NCBI GenBank assembly: GCA_030537135.1
Contig: JAUNOP010000034.1
Coordinates: forward strand, 1-32,508
Reading direction: 5' to 3'
DNA from: Eubacteriales bacterium
GTDB taxonomy: Bacteria > Bacillota > Clostridia > Lachnospirales > Lachnospiraceae
DNA: 32,508 nt
Within the stretch, counting starts at the first letter, position 1. Each line of letters opens with the position of its first letter. Positions 18,755 to 26,373 of the stretch are shown here, piece by piece. A program made the position numbers and the translations under genes. The notes under the pieces were generated by a model. It worked only from the letters and a program-made list of their open reading frames with translations, searched no databases and was not told the DNA's origin.

Positions 18755-19024
18755 AACACACCTCGATGTCTATTATAACGCCTCAGCCTGGGTAACTGCC
18801 ACACCCCGTTCAGGCTAAAATATCATGTACTATCTGCTTACGCAATGAAAAATCCCCAATGATTGTATCAGGCAGCTATTCAGTATTTTATACATTACTG
18901 CAAACACATTGAACAGTAACTTTTTCGCCTCAGAGGACGACAATGTACGAAGAATACCTCTTACTGAATCGCACCTTTATAAGTACAATAGATATATTAT
19001 AGCAACTCCGAACCATTTTGTAAA
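18755..19024 (-). promoter_or_regulatory. murA promoter(s) and leader
   Basis: A strong distal promoter on the minus strand: TTTACA (19019-19024), 17-bp spacer, perfect TATAAT (18996-19001), predicting a 235-nt leader. A proximal TATAAT (18772-18777) lies only about 17 bp before the ATG. An AGCCTG/CAGGCT inverted repeat (18785-18790/18111-based arm at 18811-18816) sits just upstream of the proximal -10. A TGAACAGTAA element is at 18910-18919. No gene in this stretch. Confidence 0.55.
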
Positions 19025-19031
19025 TATTAAT

Positions 19032-19586
19032 TCACAGTTTATCCCAAAATGCCCGTTTTTTCGCTGAAAAACTGCCAAGTGCATCAAGAACAGCCTGAAG
19101 ACTTTCCTCAAGGTTTTTGCCTTCCTCTTCCACCGTAATGTCCGCATATTTTTCATAAAGGGGGCTTCTCTCCTGGTACAAGTCGGTGAGCGTCTGTCCC
19201 TCCCGGAGAAGAACGCCTCTTCTTGTGAGGTTGCCAAGTCTTTTCTGCAAGGGTTCCAGAGGAAGCTTCAGATAGATCACAGTTCCAATTTTTTTCAAAT
19301 GCTCCATAGCCTGGGCATAGTAGACAACACTTCCTCCTGTCGCAATAACCGTTTTCTCTGCCTGAATAGAAGCATTCACACGATTTTCAATCTGCCCGAA
19401 GCCTTCTGTGCCGACCTCGTCAATAATCTGATACAGTCTTTTTCCTTCCTGTTTCTGAATCAGTAAATCAGAATCCATAAACTCGTATCCCAGAACCTTT
19501 GCCAACACTACCCCAAGCGTACTTTTTCCTACTCCCGGCATTCCTATCAAAACAATATTGTCCATTCCCTGCGCCCTCTCATTCAT
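19032..19586 (-). CDS. Divergent shikimate-kinase-like P-loop kinase
   Basis: 184 residues with the size and fold signature of AroK: P-loop GMPGVGKST (15-23), DSD (38-40), a lid region and RSPLYEKYADITV (140-). Three substrate-related motifs differ from classical shikimate kinases: FRxxE is FGQIE (63-67), GGG is GGS (84-86), and the lid RPLL is RGVLL (123-127). The Arg of the first motif normally binds shikimate. It may be a lineage subtype of AroK or a kinase for another small molecule. ATG overlaps the flavin reductase stop by 4 bp; an alternative ATG 7 codons later (MDNIVLIGMPG) would also suit. No aro genes are adjacent. Confidence 0.7.
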   Translation of the reverse strand: MNERAQGMDNIVLIGMPGVGKSTLGVVLAKVLGYEFMDSDLLIQKQEGKRLYQIIDEVGTEGFGQIENRVNASIQAEKTVIATGGSVVYYAQAMEHLKKIGTVIYLKLPLEPLQKRLGNLTRRGVLLREGQTLTDLYQERSPLYEKYADITVEEEGKNLEESLQAVLDALGSFSAKKRAFWDKL

Positions 19587-20179
19587 GCCCTGCGTCCCTT
19601 TGTCTTTTTTGATTTTTTATCCTTCTTTACGCTGAAGCCAAAGCTCCCTCTACGCTCTCCGACTCCATAATATTCTCCATGTGAATAAATCAGAGGAGCC
19701 GCTGCATTCAGGTTGAATTTTCCCGTCTCATCCATATATTTTTCGTCTGCATGTACTGCCAGCACCCGTGCAAGAAACATATGATGCGAACCAAGCTCAT
19801 GAATCTCCTGCACCCTGCACTCTATACATACAGGTGCTTCCCCAAGCAGGGGAGCCTGCACATGCGAGGCCGCCTCCTTTGTCAGCTTCAGCTCCTTAAA
19901 CTTATCTACTTCCCTCCCGGAACGCACGCCGCAGTAATCCACAGCAAAGCTTAAGGCTTCTGTAGTAAGATTAATCACAAATTCACCGGTTTTGCGAATC
20001 ATAGAATAGGAGAAACGCTCCGGCCTCACAGAGATAGATACCATCGGCGGATTGGTGCATACCGTTCCTACCCATGCAACTGTAAAAATATTATCATGTC
20101 CCTCCCCGTCTGTCACTGAAACCAGAACAGCCGGAAGCGGATAAATCATATTCCCTGGCTTCCATTCCTGCTTTGCCAT
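19583..20179 (-). CDS. Flavin reductase-like (FMN-binding split-barrel) protein
   Basis: 198 residues. The N-terminal block YPLPAVLVSVTD and the TVAWVGTVCTNPPMVSISVRPERFSYSMI motif are typical of the flavoredoxin/flavin reductase domain that binds FMN. It may pass electrons between flavins or ferredoxin-type partners; the partner is unknown. ATG at 20177-20179 chosen because AGGAG lies 5 bp upstream; the frame extends 8 codons further. The Lys-rich tail (KKDKKSKKTKGRRA) is unusual. Coupled to the kinase-like gene downstream. Confidence 0.82.
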   Translation of the reverse strand: MAKQEWKPGNMIYPLPAVLVSVTDGEGHDNIFTVAWVGTVCTNPPMVSISVRPERFSYSMIRKTGEFVINLTTEALSFAVDYCGVRSGREVDKFKELKLTKEAASHVQAPLLGEAPVCIECRVQEIHELGSHHMFLARVLAVHADEKYMDETGKFNLNAAAPLIYSHGEYYGVGERRGSFGFSVKKDKKSKKTKGRRA

Positions 20180-20214
20180 CGCTTCTCCTCCCCTGGGGCG
20201 CACACTCCCCTGTT

Positions 20215-21882
20215 TTAATAATCGCTGTTTATCACCTGCGCAGCCTCCATGAGCGCCGGAATAAGCTGTTTCTTTCTTGACACAACCCCTGGAAGATGAT
20301 AGATCTGATTTTCAGGCTCTATATGAAAAGCAGCTGTCGCCAGATCCTCGCTTTGCTCGCCAAAATAAATCAAATCTGTGGACTCCTCCATAATGTTTGT
20401 AAGCATAAAATACACAATAGGAATTCCGTGTCTGCCACATTCATTCTTGATAAATGGAATCAGTCTCTTCTCAATATCCTCAAGCTCCTCTGCGTCCATA
20501 GAGCTTATCTGGCCCACGCCAAAGGTAATGTCTCCCTCAGCAATGAACTTCTTGTAATCCTGGAAGAAAATCTCCTCAGGCGTCTTATCCTTAAGGTTGC
20601 TTCCCGCTGCAAACATTTTCTTTGCAAATGTCGGAATATCAATATCTGCAATCAAAGCCAGCGCTCCTGCTGCCATTTTGTCTCTGAGCGTACAGGTAGG
20701 AGACCGGAACATCAGGGTATCTGAAATAATAGCCGCGCACAAAAGCCCTGCAATCGTCGGAGATATATCCAGCCTTTGTTCTCCATAAATCTCATACAGA
20801 ATAGTTGCCGTACAGCCCACAGGATGATTGCGAAACATAACAGGCTTCATTGTCTCCAGGCTTCCCAGCTTATGATGGTCTATAATTTCCAGAATTTCCG
20901 CTTTATCGATATTTTCTACAGCCTGCCCCTTTTCATTGTGGTCTACCAAAATCACCCGTTTCTTATGCATGTCCAGGAAGTTTCTTCTGGATATGGTTCC
21001 CACGCATTTTCCTCTTTTGTTAATGACAGGAAAGGCACGGTGACGATGCTTTACCATCACCTCCAGGATATCATCTGTAAAATCCTCTGTCTGAAAGGTA
21101 ATCAGGTTCTCTGTCTTCATGACATATTTCACAGGAATGCTCTGATTAATCAGACCTGCAACAGTAAAGGTATCATACGGAGAGACGATCACAACAATCT
21201 CTCTCTCCTCTGCCAGTTCCCTTACCTTGTCTGTGACTTCAGCTCCCATGCACACAACAATACAGCTTACATTTGCTTCAATGGCCTGCAGATGGTCTTC
21301 CTCACGGTTTCCCACAATAATGAGGTCGTTTTTTTCGATATAGTTCTTCATAAGATCCGGGTGAGACGCTCCGATCAGGACCTTGCCCTGAACAAAATAT
21401 CCATGCTCGTTTCCCACCAGCATCTCTCCATCAAGCGTCTCGGCAATCTTTTTGTACTGAGTTTTTGCTTTAGAGAGAAGACTGCTGTCAGCTGCGTCCA
21501 TATACACCTCTGCAATGTCCCCGATTGTGACAACTCCCTCAAGGGTTCCCTCTTTGGTTCTGATTGGCAGACAGGCAATAGAATTTTCCCGCATCAGATC
21601 CCACACCTTTTTCAGGGAAACACTTTTATCCACATCAGGGCTCTCCCTGATATCCATATCCTTTACCTGTGTCCCCACATTTGCCAGATATCCCGGCGGC
21701 TCTACGCCAAAATAATTCAGAACATATTCTGTCTCCTCATTAATCTGCCCTGCCCTCTTTGGAACATAGTTTTTCACCTGCGCTGTTCTGTTCTTAATAT
21801 CTGCATAAGCAATCGCAGAGCAGATAGAATCTGTATCTGGATTTTTATGTCCTATTACAAAAATATGATTCTGCTTTTTCAT
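20215..21882 (-). CDS. Manganese-dependent inorganic pyrophosphatase (family II) with CBS and DRTGG domains
   Basis: 555 residues. N-terminal DHH half starts MKKQNHIFVIGHKNPDTDS with metal-binding His and Asp, and the second metal motif is DHHKLGS. Between them sit two CBS modules and a DRTGG-type domain (roughly residues 65-300), as in nucleotide-regulated CBS-PPases. The C-terminal DHHA2 domain contains SRKKQ near the end. It hydrolyses pyrophosphate to drive biosynthetic reactions; the CBS part is known to sense adenine nucleotides and diadenosine polyphosphates in this family. The frame extends to 22014, but that overlaps the S1 gene, and the ATG at 21880-21882 gives the family start. 19 bp behind the S1 gene. 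Confidence 0.92.
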   Translation of the reverse strand: MKKQNHIFVIGHKNPDTDSICSAIAYADIKNRTAQVKNYVPKRAGQINEETEYVLNYFGVEPPGYLANVGTQVKDMDIRESPDVDKSVSLKKVWDLMRENSIACLPIRTKEGTLEGVVTIGDIAEVYMDAADSSLLSKAKTQYKKIAETLDGEMLVGNEHGYFVQGKVLIGASHPDLMKNYIEKNDLIIVGNREEDHLQAIEANVSCIVVCMGAEVTDKVRELAEEREIVVIVSPYDTFTVAGLINQSIPVKYVMKTENLITFQTEDFTDDILEVMVKHRHRAFPVINKRGKCVGTISRRNFLDMHKKRVILVDHNEKGQAVENIDKAEILEIIDHHKLGSLETMKPVMFRNHPVGCTATILYEIYGEQRLDISPTIAGLLCAAIISDTLMFRSPTCTLRDKMAAGALALIADIDIPTFAKKMFAAGSNLKDKTPEEIFFQDYKKFIAEGDITFGVGQISSMDAEELEDIEKRLIPFIKNECGRHGIPIVYFMLTNIMEESTDLIYFGEQSEDLATAAFHIEPENQIYHLPGVVSRKKQLIPALMEAAQVINSDY

Positions 21883-21901
21883 AAGTTTTCCCCATGCTTT
21901 A

Positions 21902-22807
21902 TTAATTGAGTTTAATATTGGCAAACAAGGAAGCAAGACTTGTGGTGGCCTCCTCATTGGATTTCGGAATCTCATACGCCTCTTCTTCAATTTCCTTTGC
22001 AGCCACATCTGCAAGAGCCTTCATGCTCAGACTGATTTTTCCTTCCTTAACCCCGATGATTTTTACCTTTACCTTGTCTCCTACAGCCAGCACCTGGGAC
22101 GGCGTTTTGATTCTCTTCTCACTGATTTGAGAAACATGCACAAGACCAGACAAACCATTTCCCAGATTCACAAACGCCCCGTAATTCTGAAGGCTCTCCA
22201 CGGTTCCTTCTGTCACAAGTCCTATCTGCACATTGGAAACCTTCTTCTTTCTCTCTTCCTGCGCTTTTTCTCTGAGAATCTCCCTTGCAGAGAGAATCAG
22301 GCGCTTCTTATCCTTGTCAACCTCAAGCACCTTTACCTGAATCGGTCTGTTCAAATAGCTTTCCAAATCCTCCACATATTCCAGAGAAAGTCTGGAGGCT
22401 GGAATAAAGCCTCTCACGCCCTCTACATAGGCAACTACACCGCCCTTTACAATTCCCTTTACCGTAACATCAAGAATCTCTCCGCTCTCCTTAAGCGCGT
22501 TGAGTTTGTCCCACGCAAGCACATCATTTGCTTCTACTCTGGACAACAGAATATTGCCGTGTCCATCGTCCCTCTTCACAACTGTGGCAGAAACCTCGTC
22601 TCCGGCATGAACCTCTTCTTTTACCTGAAACCCAGGTTCTCTGCTGTAATCCGCAACAGGAATAATACCTTCTGCATAATATTTCAAATCAACTATAATC
22701 TCTTCCTCATTCACACTGATAACAGTTCCTGTTAAAATATCTCCCTCTTCAACCTTTTTAAAAGAGGCCTCCAGCTCAGCCTCATAATCCTTCATAGATT
22801 CAGACAT
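21902..22807 (-). CDS. S1-domain RNA-binding protein (short ribosomal protein S1-like)
   Basis: 301 residues, about half the length of E. coli S1. Three S1 OB-fold repeats are clear: GDILTGTVISVNEEEIIVDL, GEILDVTVKGIVKGGVVAYV and GLVTEGTVESLQNYGAFVNL. In Clostridia S1 domains also occur fused to IspH; this one is free-standing. It may help mRNA binding on the ribosome or bind other RNAs. The frame begins with GTG at 22840, but the ATG at 22805-22807 (MSESMKDYEAELE) has AAAGGA close upstream and is preferred. First gene of the operon S1-PPase-flavin reductase-kinase. Confidence 0.9.
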   Translation of the reverse strand: MSESMKDYEAELEASFKKVEEGDILTGTVISVNEEEIIVDLKYYAEGIIPVADYSREPGFQVKEEVHAGDEVSATVVKRDDGHGNILLSRVEANDVLAWDKLNALKESGEILDVTVKGIVKGGVVAYVEGVRGFIPASRLSLEYVEDLESYLNRPIQVKVLEVDKDKKRLILSAREILREKAQEERKKKVSNVQIGLVTEGTVESLQNYGAFVNLGNGLSGLVHVSQISEKRIKTPSQVLAVGDKVKVKIIGVKEGKISLSMKALADVAAKEIEEEAYEIPKSNEEATTSLASLFANIKLN

Positions 22808-22856
22808 TTTTCCTTTACTCCCTTCCTTAAACAGCCCCACGGCATTTACTTGCTTT

Positions 22857-22865
22857 ATTATATCA
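22857..22865 (-). promoter_or_regulatory. Extended -10 promoter of the S1 gene
   Basis: Minus-strand TGA-TATAAT, about 50 bp before the chosen ATG. The same TGA-TATAAT form occurs at the holB operon promoter. No clear -35. Confidence 0.6.
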
Positions 22866-22910
22866 CGATTATGCGCAGAATGGAAAACCTTTTTTTCTAT
22901 AAACGAGGAG

Positions 22911-22936
22911 TGCCCCGGCAGTGGCTTGCCGGGGCG
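22911..22936. other. GC-rich hairpin, 9-bp perfect stem
   Basis: GCCCCGGCA (22912-22920) pairs with TGCCGGGGC (22927-22935) around GTGGCT. It lies upstream of the S1 promoter. No T-run of note on either strand, so a simple terminator for transcripts coming from the right is possible but weak. Confidence 0.4.
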
Positions 22937-23157
22937 TTATTATGAAAAAATATATGTGTAATGAAAAACATTACAAATCTTGTACAAAATGTTCCTTCAA
23001 GAACAATTTTATTATAGCAATAATCTATGAACAAGATATGAATAAATTGTTAAATATTTGGTATTTTGCACATTTTTTTACTTTTTATTATCGTTTTTTT
23101 AGTAATTTATCACTATAGTTTTGTAAAGCATCCATGAATACCAAAACATTTTTTACC

Positions 23158-23364
23158 TTGTCAAAGTACCGCGAATATCCGCTTGACAAAAAAGTCCCAC
23201 GGATTTATCCTCTTCCAGCAAGAAGACTCCGACCTCTAAGGTGGGAGAAGAATTGCGTCCGTTATCCTCTTGATATTGAATCCTAATCATAGTATCATAT
23301 ATTCAGTTGAATAGTGAAGAAAGGCTGAAATACAGTCAACTACCCATCACCTAAAGGTAATGGG
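23158..23364 (-). mobile_element. Remnant resembling IS200/IS605-type (TnpB) right ends
   Basis: Two minus-strand subterminal palindromes share the core ACCT-TAG-AGGT: stem 23343-23352/23355-23364 (CCCATTACCT type, one mismatch) directly followed by TAGTTGAC (23342-23335), and stem 23227-23235/23239-23247 (CTCCCACCT type, one mismatch) set in ATTCTTCTCC...TCTTCTTGC. Such hairpins with these flanks recall the right ends of IS605/IS1341-type elements, where the omega-RNA ends. A further inverted repeat TTGTCAA/TTGACAA is at 23158-23189. No tnpA or tnpB reading frame is present. The match is from memory, so inference. Confidence 0.4.
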
Positions 23365-23653
23365 CTTGTAACTGCCCAGTCGTAATAACGGCGTAAACCT
23401 CCGACCTTTAACCCCGATAGGCATTACTACCTAAAGTGGCGTTACATCATAGGGTGGTTGACAACACCCTTTACAGCAAAGATTTACTCTGCTGTAACTG
23501 TAAACGGTACGAAAACTTCCCATGCTTTACAGTATATATCATTACGTTTAAGATTTTACATTAACAACGGTTGGTGTTAAAAACCTCATATCTTAACTTT
23601 TCAAAGTACAAAAGAGTGCCTTCAGAGCAAATGCTCCCAACGGTTTTCTCTAT
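23343..23653 (-). ncRNA. Candidate structured non-coding RNA
   Basis: Downstream of the minus promoter at 23660-23668 lies a run of stems: 23561-23566/23575-23580, 23497-23504/23526-23533 (ACTGTAAA), 23471-23478/23490-23497 (TTACAGCA), 23451-23456/23465-23470 (AGGGTG), and finally 23343-23364. The region is stop-rich in all frames. The order is compatible with an omega-RNA-like scaffold, an orphan regulatory RNA, or only decayed DNA palindromes. Confidence 0.35.
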
Positions 23654-23659
23654 GTGTGT

Positions 23660-23668
23660 ATTATAACA
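23660..23668 (-). promoter_or_regulatory. Extended -10 promoter divergent from the ROK gene
   Basis: Minus-strand TGT-TATAAT; TTGCAA lies 14 bp upstream (too close for a standard -35). It would transcribe the structured region leftward. A plus-strand promoter for the ROK gene is not obvious in the same stretch. Confidence 0.4.
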
Positions 23669-23732
23669 GAGATAGTGTTTTGCAAGAATTTACAAGGCTC
23701 CTCCCACCGCCTAAAACGAAAGGGGGTTATTT

Positions 23733-24875
23733 ATGAATACAGGAAATCAGGAACTTATCCGAGAGCTGAACAGAGCATATGTTTTAAAAACCTTAATTCA
23801 GTCTTCTCCTCTTTCCAGAGCTGACCTCGCGAAAAAATGTCATCTTACCAAGGCTACTATTTCAGCGATTGTGCAGGAGCTTCTGGATGCGCGGCTTATC
23901 CGCGAAATCGGAAGCGGAGAGACCGCGCTGGGACGAAAGCCGATTCTTCTGCAGTTCAACCAGACCTGCGGCTATGCTGTTTCCATAGACATCGGCGTTC
24001 ACGCCTTTACAGTCCTTATATCGGATTTAAAGGGGGAAAGCTGTACACTAAAGGAATACAAGAGAGAGGGCTTTGAAATCACCATAGACGAGCTGTCCGG
24101 CATTATCAGCCGCACACTCGCCGCCGTCCCCCCCTGTCCCTACGGCGTAGTAGGAATTTGTCTCGGTGTGTATGGCGTAGTAGACGGAAAAGAGGTATTA
24201 TTTACCCCCCACTATCATCTGGAACACAAAAAGGACTTCTGCAGACTCCTCGAGGAAAAATTTCATCTTCCCTTTTTCATTGAAAACGATGCGAATCTAA
24301 GCGTGCTGGGGGAAGCTGTCCTCCACTATGACCAGAAAAATATGATTTACTTGAATATTCATTCTGGAATCGGCTCCGGCATTCTGATTGGAGGCAAGGT
24401 CTTTAAGGGAAAAAGAGGATATGCAGGCGAAATAGGACACACTATCCTTGTTCCCAACGGACGTCCCTGTTCCTGCGGAAACAGGGGCTGTCTGGAGCAA
24501 TATGCCTCTGAGACAGCCATACTCAGAGATTATGCCTCCTCAAAGGGTCTTGTCTGTGTCAGCATAGAGGATTTTGTACGAGATTATCAGAGACAGCTTC
24601 CCCAGGCTCAGAAGTTGATAGAGGACTTTATTCTCTATATGTCCATCTGTATTAACAACCTGATTTTAACCTATAATCCAGAGCTGATTATTTTGAACAG
24701 CAGCTTTACCAGCTATATTCCCGGACTCTGTGAGAGAATCAGCAATGCGCTGGACAATGTAAACAGAGACAATGTACGCCTTGTAACAGGACAAATGCAG
24801 GACGTTTCTGAGCTTCTGGGAGGCGTTGCCATTTGCTCTGAGCATTTTATAGAAACCTATTCACAAAACATTTGA
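23733..24875 (+). CDS. ROK-family transcriptional regulator (NagC/XylR type)
   Basis: 380 residues and the only plus-strand gene. Residues 8-70 form a winged helix (LSRADLAKKCHLTKATISAIV). The ROK sugar-kinase-like part follows, with ENDAN and a zinc motif CSCGNRGCLE (C246, C248, C253). The N-terminal phosphate loop, DIGVHAFTVL, lacks the DxGGTK residues of ROK kinases, so it is a sugar-sensing regulator rather than a kinase. Strong ribosome site AAAGGGGG 7 bp upstream. No transporter or sugar enzyme is adjacent, so the ligand and targets are unknown. It opposes the replication fork and is flanked by repeats and possible mobile remnants, which suggests later arrival. Two terminator-like hairpins follow. 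Confidence 0.92.
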   Translation: MNTGNQELIRELNRAYVLKTLIQSSPLSRADLAKKCHLTKATISAIVQELLDARLIREIGSGETALGRKPILLQFNQTCGYAVSIDIGVHAFTVLISDLKGESCTLKEYKREGFEITIDELSGIISRTLAAVPPCPYGVVGICLGVYGVVDGKEVLFTPHYHLEHKKDFCRLLEEKFHLPFFIENDANLSVLGEAVLHYDQKNMIYLNIHSGIGSGILIGGKVFKGKRGYAGEIGHTILVPNGRPCSCGNRGCLEQYASETAILRDYASSKGLVCVSIEDFVRDYQRQLPQAQKLIEDFILYMSICINNLILTYNPELIILNSSFTSYIPGLCERISNALDNVNRDNVRLVTGQMQDVSELLGGVAICSEHFIETYSQNI

Positions 24876-24992
24876 CAATCGTTCATTAATTTTTCACAGC
24901 TTGAACACCGTTTTCTCATATTTTATTATTATACTGAATACTGTAAAGATAGTAACAGCCAATATTATTTTTACACTTTCTTTTTCATATGT

Positions 24993-25009
24993 CGGTTGCC
25001 TTGCAACCG
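24993..25009 (+). other. Small hairpin after the ROK gene
   Basis: CGGTTGC/GCAACCG, perfect 7-bp stem with a CTT loop, then a pyrimidine-rich tract (CTCTCCTTCCTTTT). It may act as a first, weak terminator. Confidence 0.4.
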
Positions 25010-25033
25010 CTCTCCTTCCTTTTAAAATACTTG

Positions 25034-25068
25034 AAAAAATAGAACGTTCCCCAGCGTTCTATTTTTTT
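25034..25068 (+). terminator. Strong terminator after the ROK gene
   Basis: AAAAAATAGAACG (25034-25046) pairs perfectly with 25055-25067, loop of 8, ending in seven Ts. About 160 bp after the ROK stop. Confidence 0.85.
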
Positions 25069-25132
25069 GCGGCAAAACTGCTGTGCCTGCATTCGCAAAA
25101 CTCGCGCATACGCAGCCACGTTTTGCTCAGTT

Positions 25133-25155
25133 AAGCGGATATTCGCAGTCCGCTT
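25133..25155 (+). repeat. Dispersed 23-bp palindromic repeat, copy 2
   Basis: AAGCGGA...TCCGCTT palindrome around TATTCGCAG. It matches bases 29778-29800 at 20 of 23 positions, and its first 14 bases occur exactly on the minus strand at 23171-23184. Confidence 0.6.
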
Positions 25156-25190
25156 TGCTGCTTGTTCATAACCAAAGAATTGCTTCGCAG

Positions 25191-25224
25191 TGTCTCAGGA
25201 GGGACTTGCACTCCTCCTGAGACA
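25191..25224. repeat. Perfect 12-bp inverted repeat
   Basis: TGTCTCAGGAGG (25191-25202) and its exact complement (25213-25224) flank GACTTGCACT. No T-run follows on either strand. It lies in the 601-bp gene-free stretch between the ROK gene and rsmA; the function is unknown. Confidence 0.6.
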
Positions 25225-25374
25225 AGCAAATCCCTACCCGATACGTATTGCTTTTCGCAACGGAAGCAGGGAACTTACTTGATTTGGTTAAAAAGTGGGG
25301 TGCTAATTTCAACAGCCGCTTGGGTTGCAATAAATTGCAAACAAATCTGCTGTTGTGTTGCAGCCGCACAGATG

Positions 25375-25409
25375 AAAAAAAATCCTGCGCAAAGGCGGCA
25401 GGATTTTTT
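25375..25409. terminator. Bidirectional terminator, chiefly for rsmA
   Basis: Perfect 12-bp stem (25377-25388 with 25398-25409; core TCCTGC/GCAGGA) with T tracts on both strands. It ends the minus-strand rsmA transcript about 70 bp after its stop and also blocks plus-strand transcripts coming from the ROK side. Confidence 0.85.
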
Positions 25410-25476
25410 CGCTTATACATGTATTTATGAAGTTGTACCCCATTGTCTGAGGCTAATGGGATTATCTCAAGTCATT

Positions 25477-26349
25477 TCAAGTATTTTCCGAAAAATAGTT
25501 GGAAAGCTGCGCGAACTGCTGCAATGTCAGCGCCTCGCCTCTCACAGCAGCAGGTAAGCCGCAGAAGGCAATAGCCTCCTCTATCTGCTGTTTTGTAAAG
25601 GACAGCTCGCTGGAATTCTTAAGACTGTTTGCCAGTGTCTTTCTTCTCTGGTTAAAGGACGCCCGGATAATCCGAAACATCAGCTTCTCATCCTCCACAT
25701 CCACAGGACGCTCTCTGTGTCTGGTAAGCTTAATCACAGCGCTCCCGACCTTTGGTCTTGGCATAAAACAATTTGGAGGGACATTTGCCACAATCTCTGG
25801 TTCTGCATAATACTGGACAGCAAGAGAAAGCGCTCCGTATTCCTTTGTTCCAGGTCCCACCTGCATACGGTCAGCAACCTCCTTCTGAACCATAATCGTG
25901 ATAGATTCTATTGGAACATGCTTCTCAAACAAGCCCATAATAATCGGAGTAGTGATATAATACGGCAGGTTTGCCACTACCTTGACAGGCTTTCCGCTAT
26001 TTTTCTCCTGAACCAGCTTTACGATATCTGTTTTCAGAATGTCCTGATGAATGACCGTAACATTCTCATATTCCTTCAGAGTATCCTTCAGGATGGGTAT
26101 CAGAGAACGGTCAATCTCAATTGCAGCCACCTCTCTTGCTGCAAAAGCAAGATACTGTGTCATGGTTCCGATTCCCGGTCCAATCTCCAGTACAAAATCA
26201 TCCTTTGTAATCTGCGCGGCAGCTATAATCTTATCCAGAACATGGGAGTCAATCAGAAAATTCTGACCAAACCTCTTCTGGAATACAAACTCATACTTTT
26301 GCAGCACTTCAATGGTATTTTTTGGATTTGCAAGATAAGGTCTGGTCAT
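25477..26349 (-). CDS. rsmA: 16S rRNA (adenine(1518)/(1519)-N6)-dimethyltransferase
   Basis: 290 residues. RsmA/KsgA dimethylates two adenosines in helix 45 of 16S rRNA during 30S assembly. Visible: KRFGQNFLID near the N-terminus, SAM motif VLEIGPGIGTMTQYL, and the catalytic NLPYYITTPI. The FNQRRKTLANSL block in the C-terminal part is conserved. It starts 24 bp after the gene for the 1087-residue protein and probably shares its transcript. Ends at the bidirectional terminator. Loss of this gene is known to give kasugamycin resistance in other bacteria. Confidence 0.96.
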   Translation of the reverse strand: MTRPYLANPKNTIEVLQKYEFVFQKRFGQNFLIDSHVLDKIIAAAQITKDDFVLEIGPGIGTMTQYLAFAAREVAAIEIDRSLIPILKDTLKEYENVTVIHQDILKTDIVKLVQEKNSGKPVKVVANLPYYITTPIIMGLFEKHVPIESITIMVQKEVADRMQVGPGTKEYGALSLAVQYYAEPEIVANVPPNCFMPRPKVGSAVIKLTRHRERPVDVEDEKLMFRIIRASFNQRRKTLANSLKNSSELSFTKQQIEEAIAFCGLPAAVRGEALTLQQFAQLSNYFSENT

Positions 26350-26373
26350 AGAATTCTCTTCCTTTACTCTGAT

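Noticed and set aside
22921-23118. Plus-strand 65-residue frame starting in the GC hairpin
   Set aside because: No ribosome site, very A/T-rich composition, no domain; overlaps hairpin sequence.
23158-23189. T-box-like ACCGCG sequence
   Set aside because: Only a fragment of the T-box antiterminator consensus, with no specifier stem and no downstream tRNA-synthetase or amino-acid gene.
23227-23364. Group I intron or IStron
   Set aside because: No convincing P, Q, R and S core elements; the palindromes fit IS605-type ends better.
24901-25134. Plus-strand 77-residue frame
   Set aside because: It crosses the ROK terminator and lacks a ribosome site.
25162-25557. Open frames on both strands between the ROK gene and rsmA
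   Set aside because: They cross a strong bidirectional terminator and a palindrome, and one runs into rsmA antisense.
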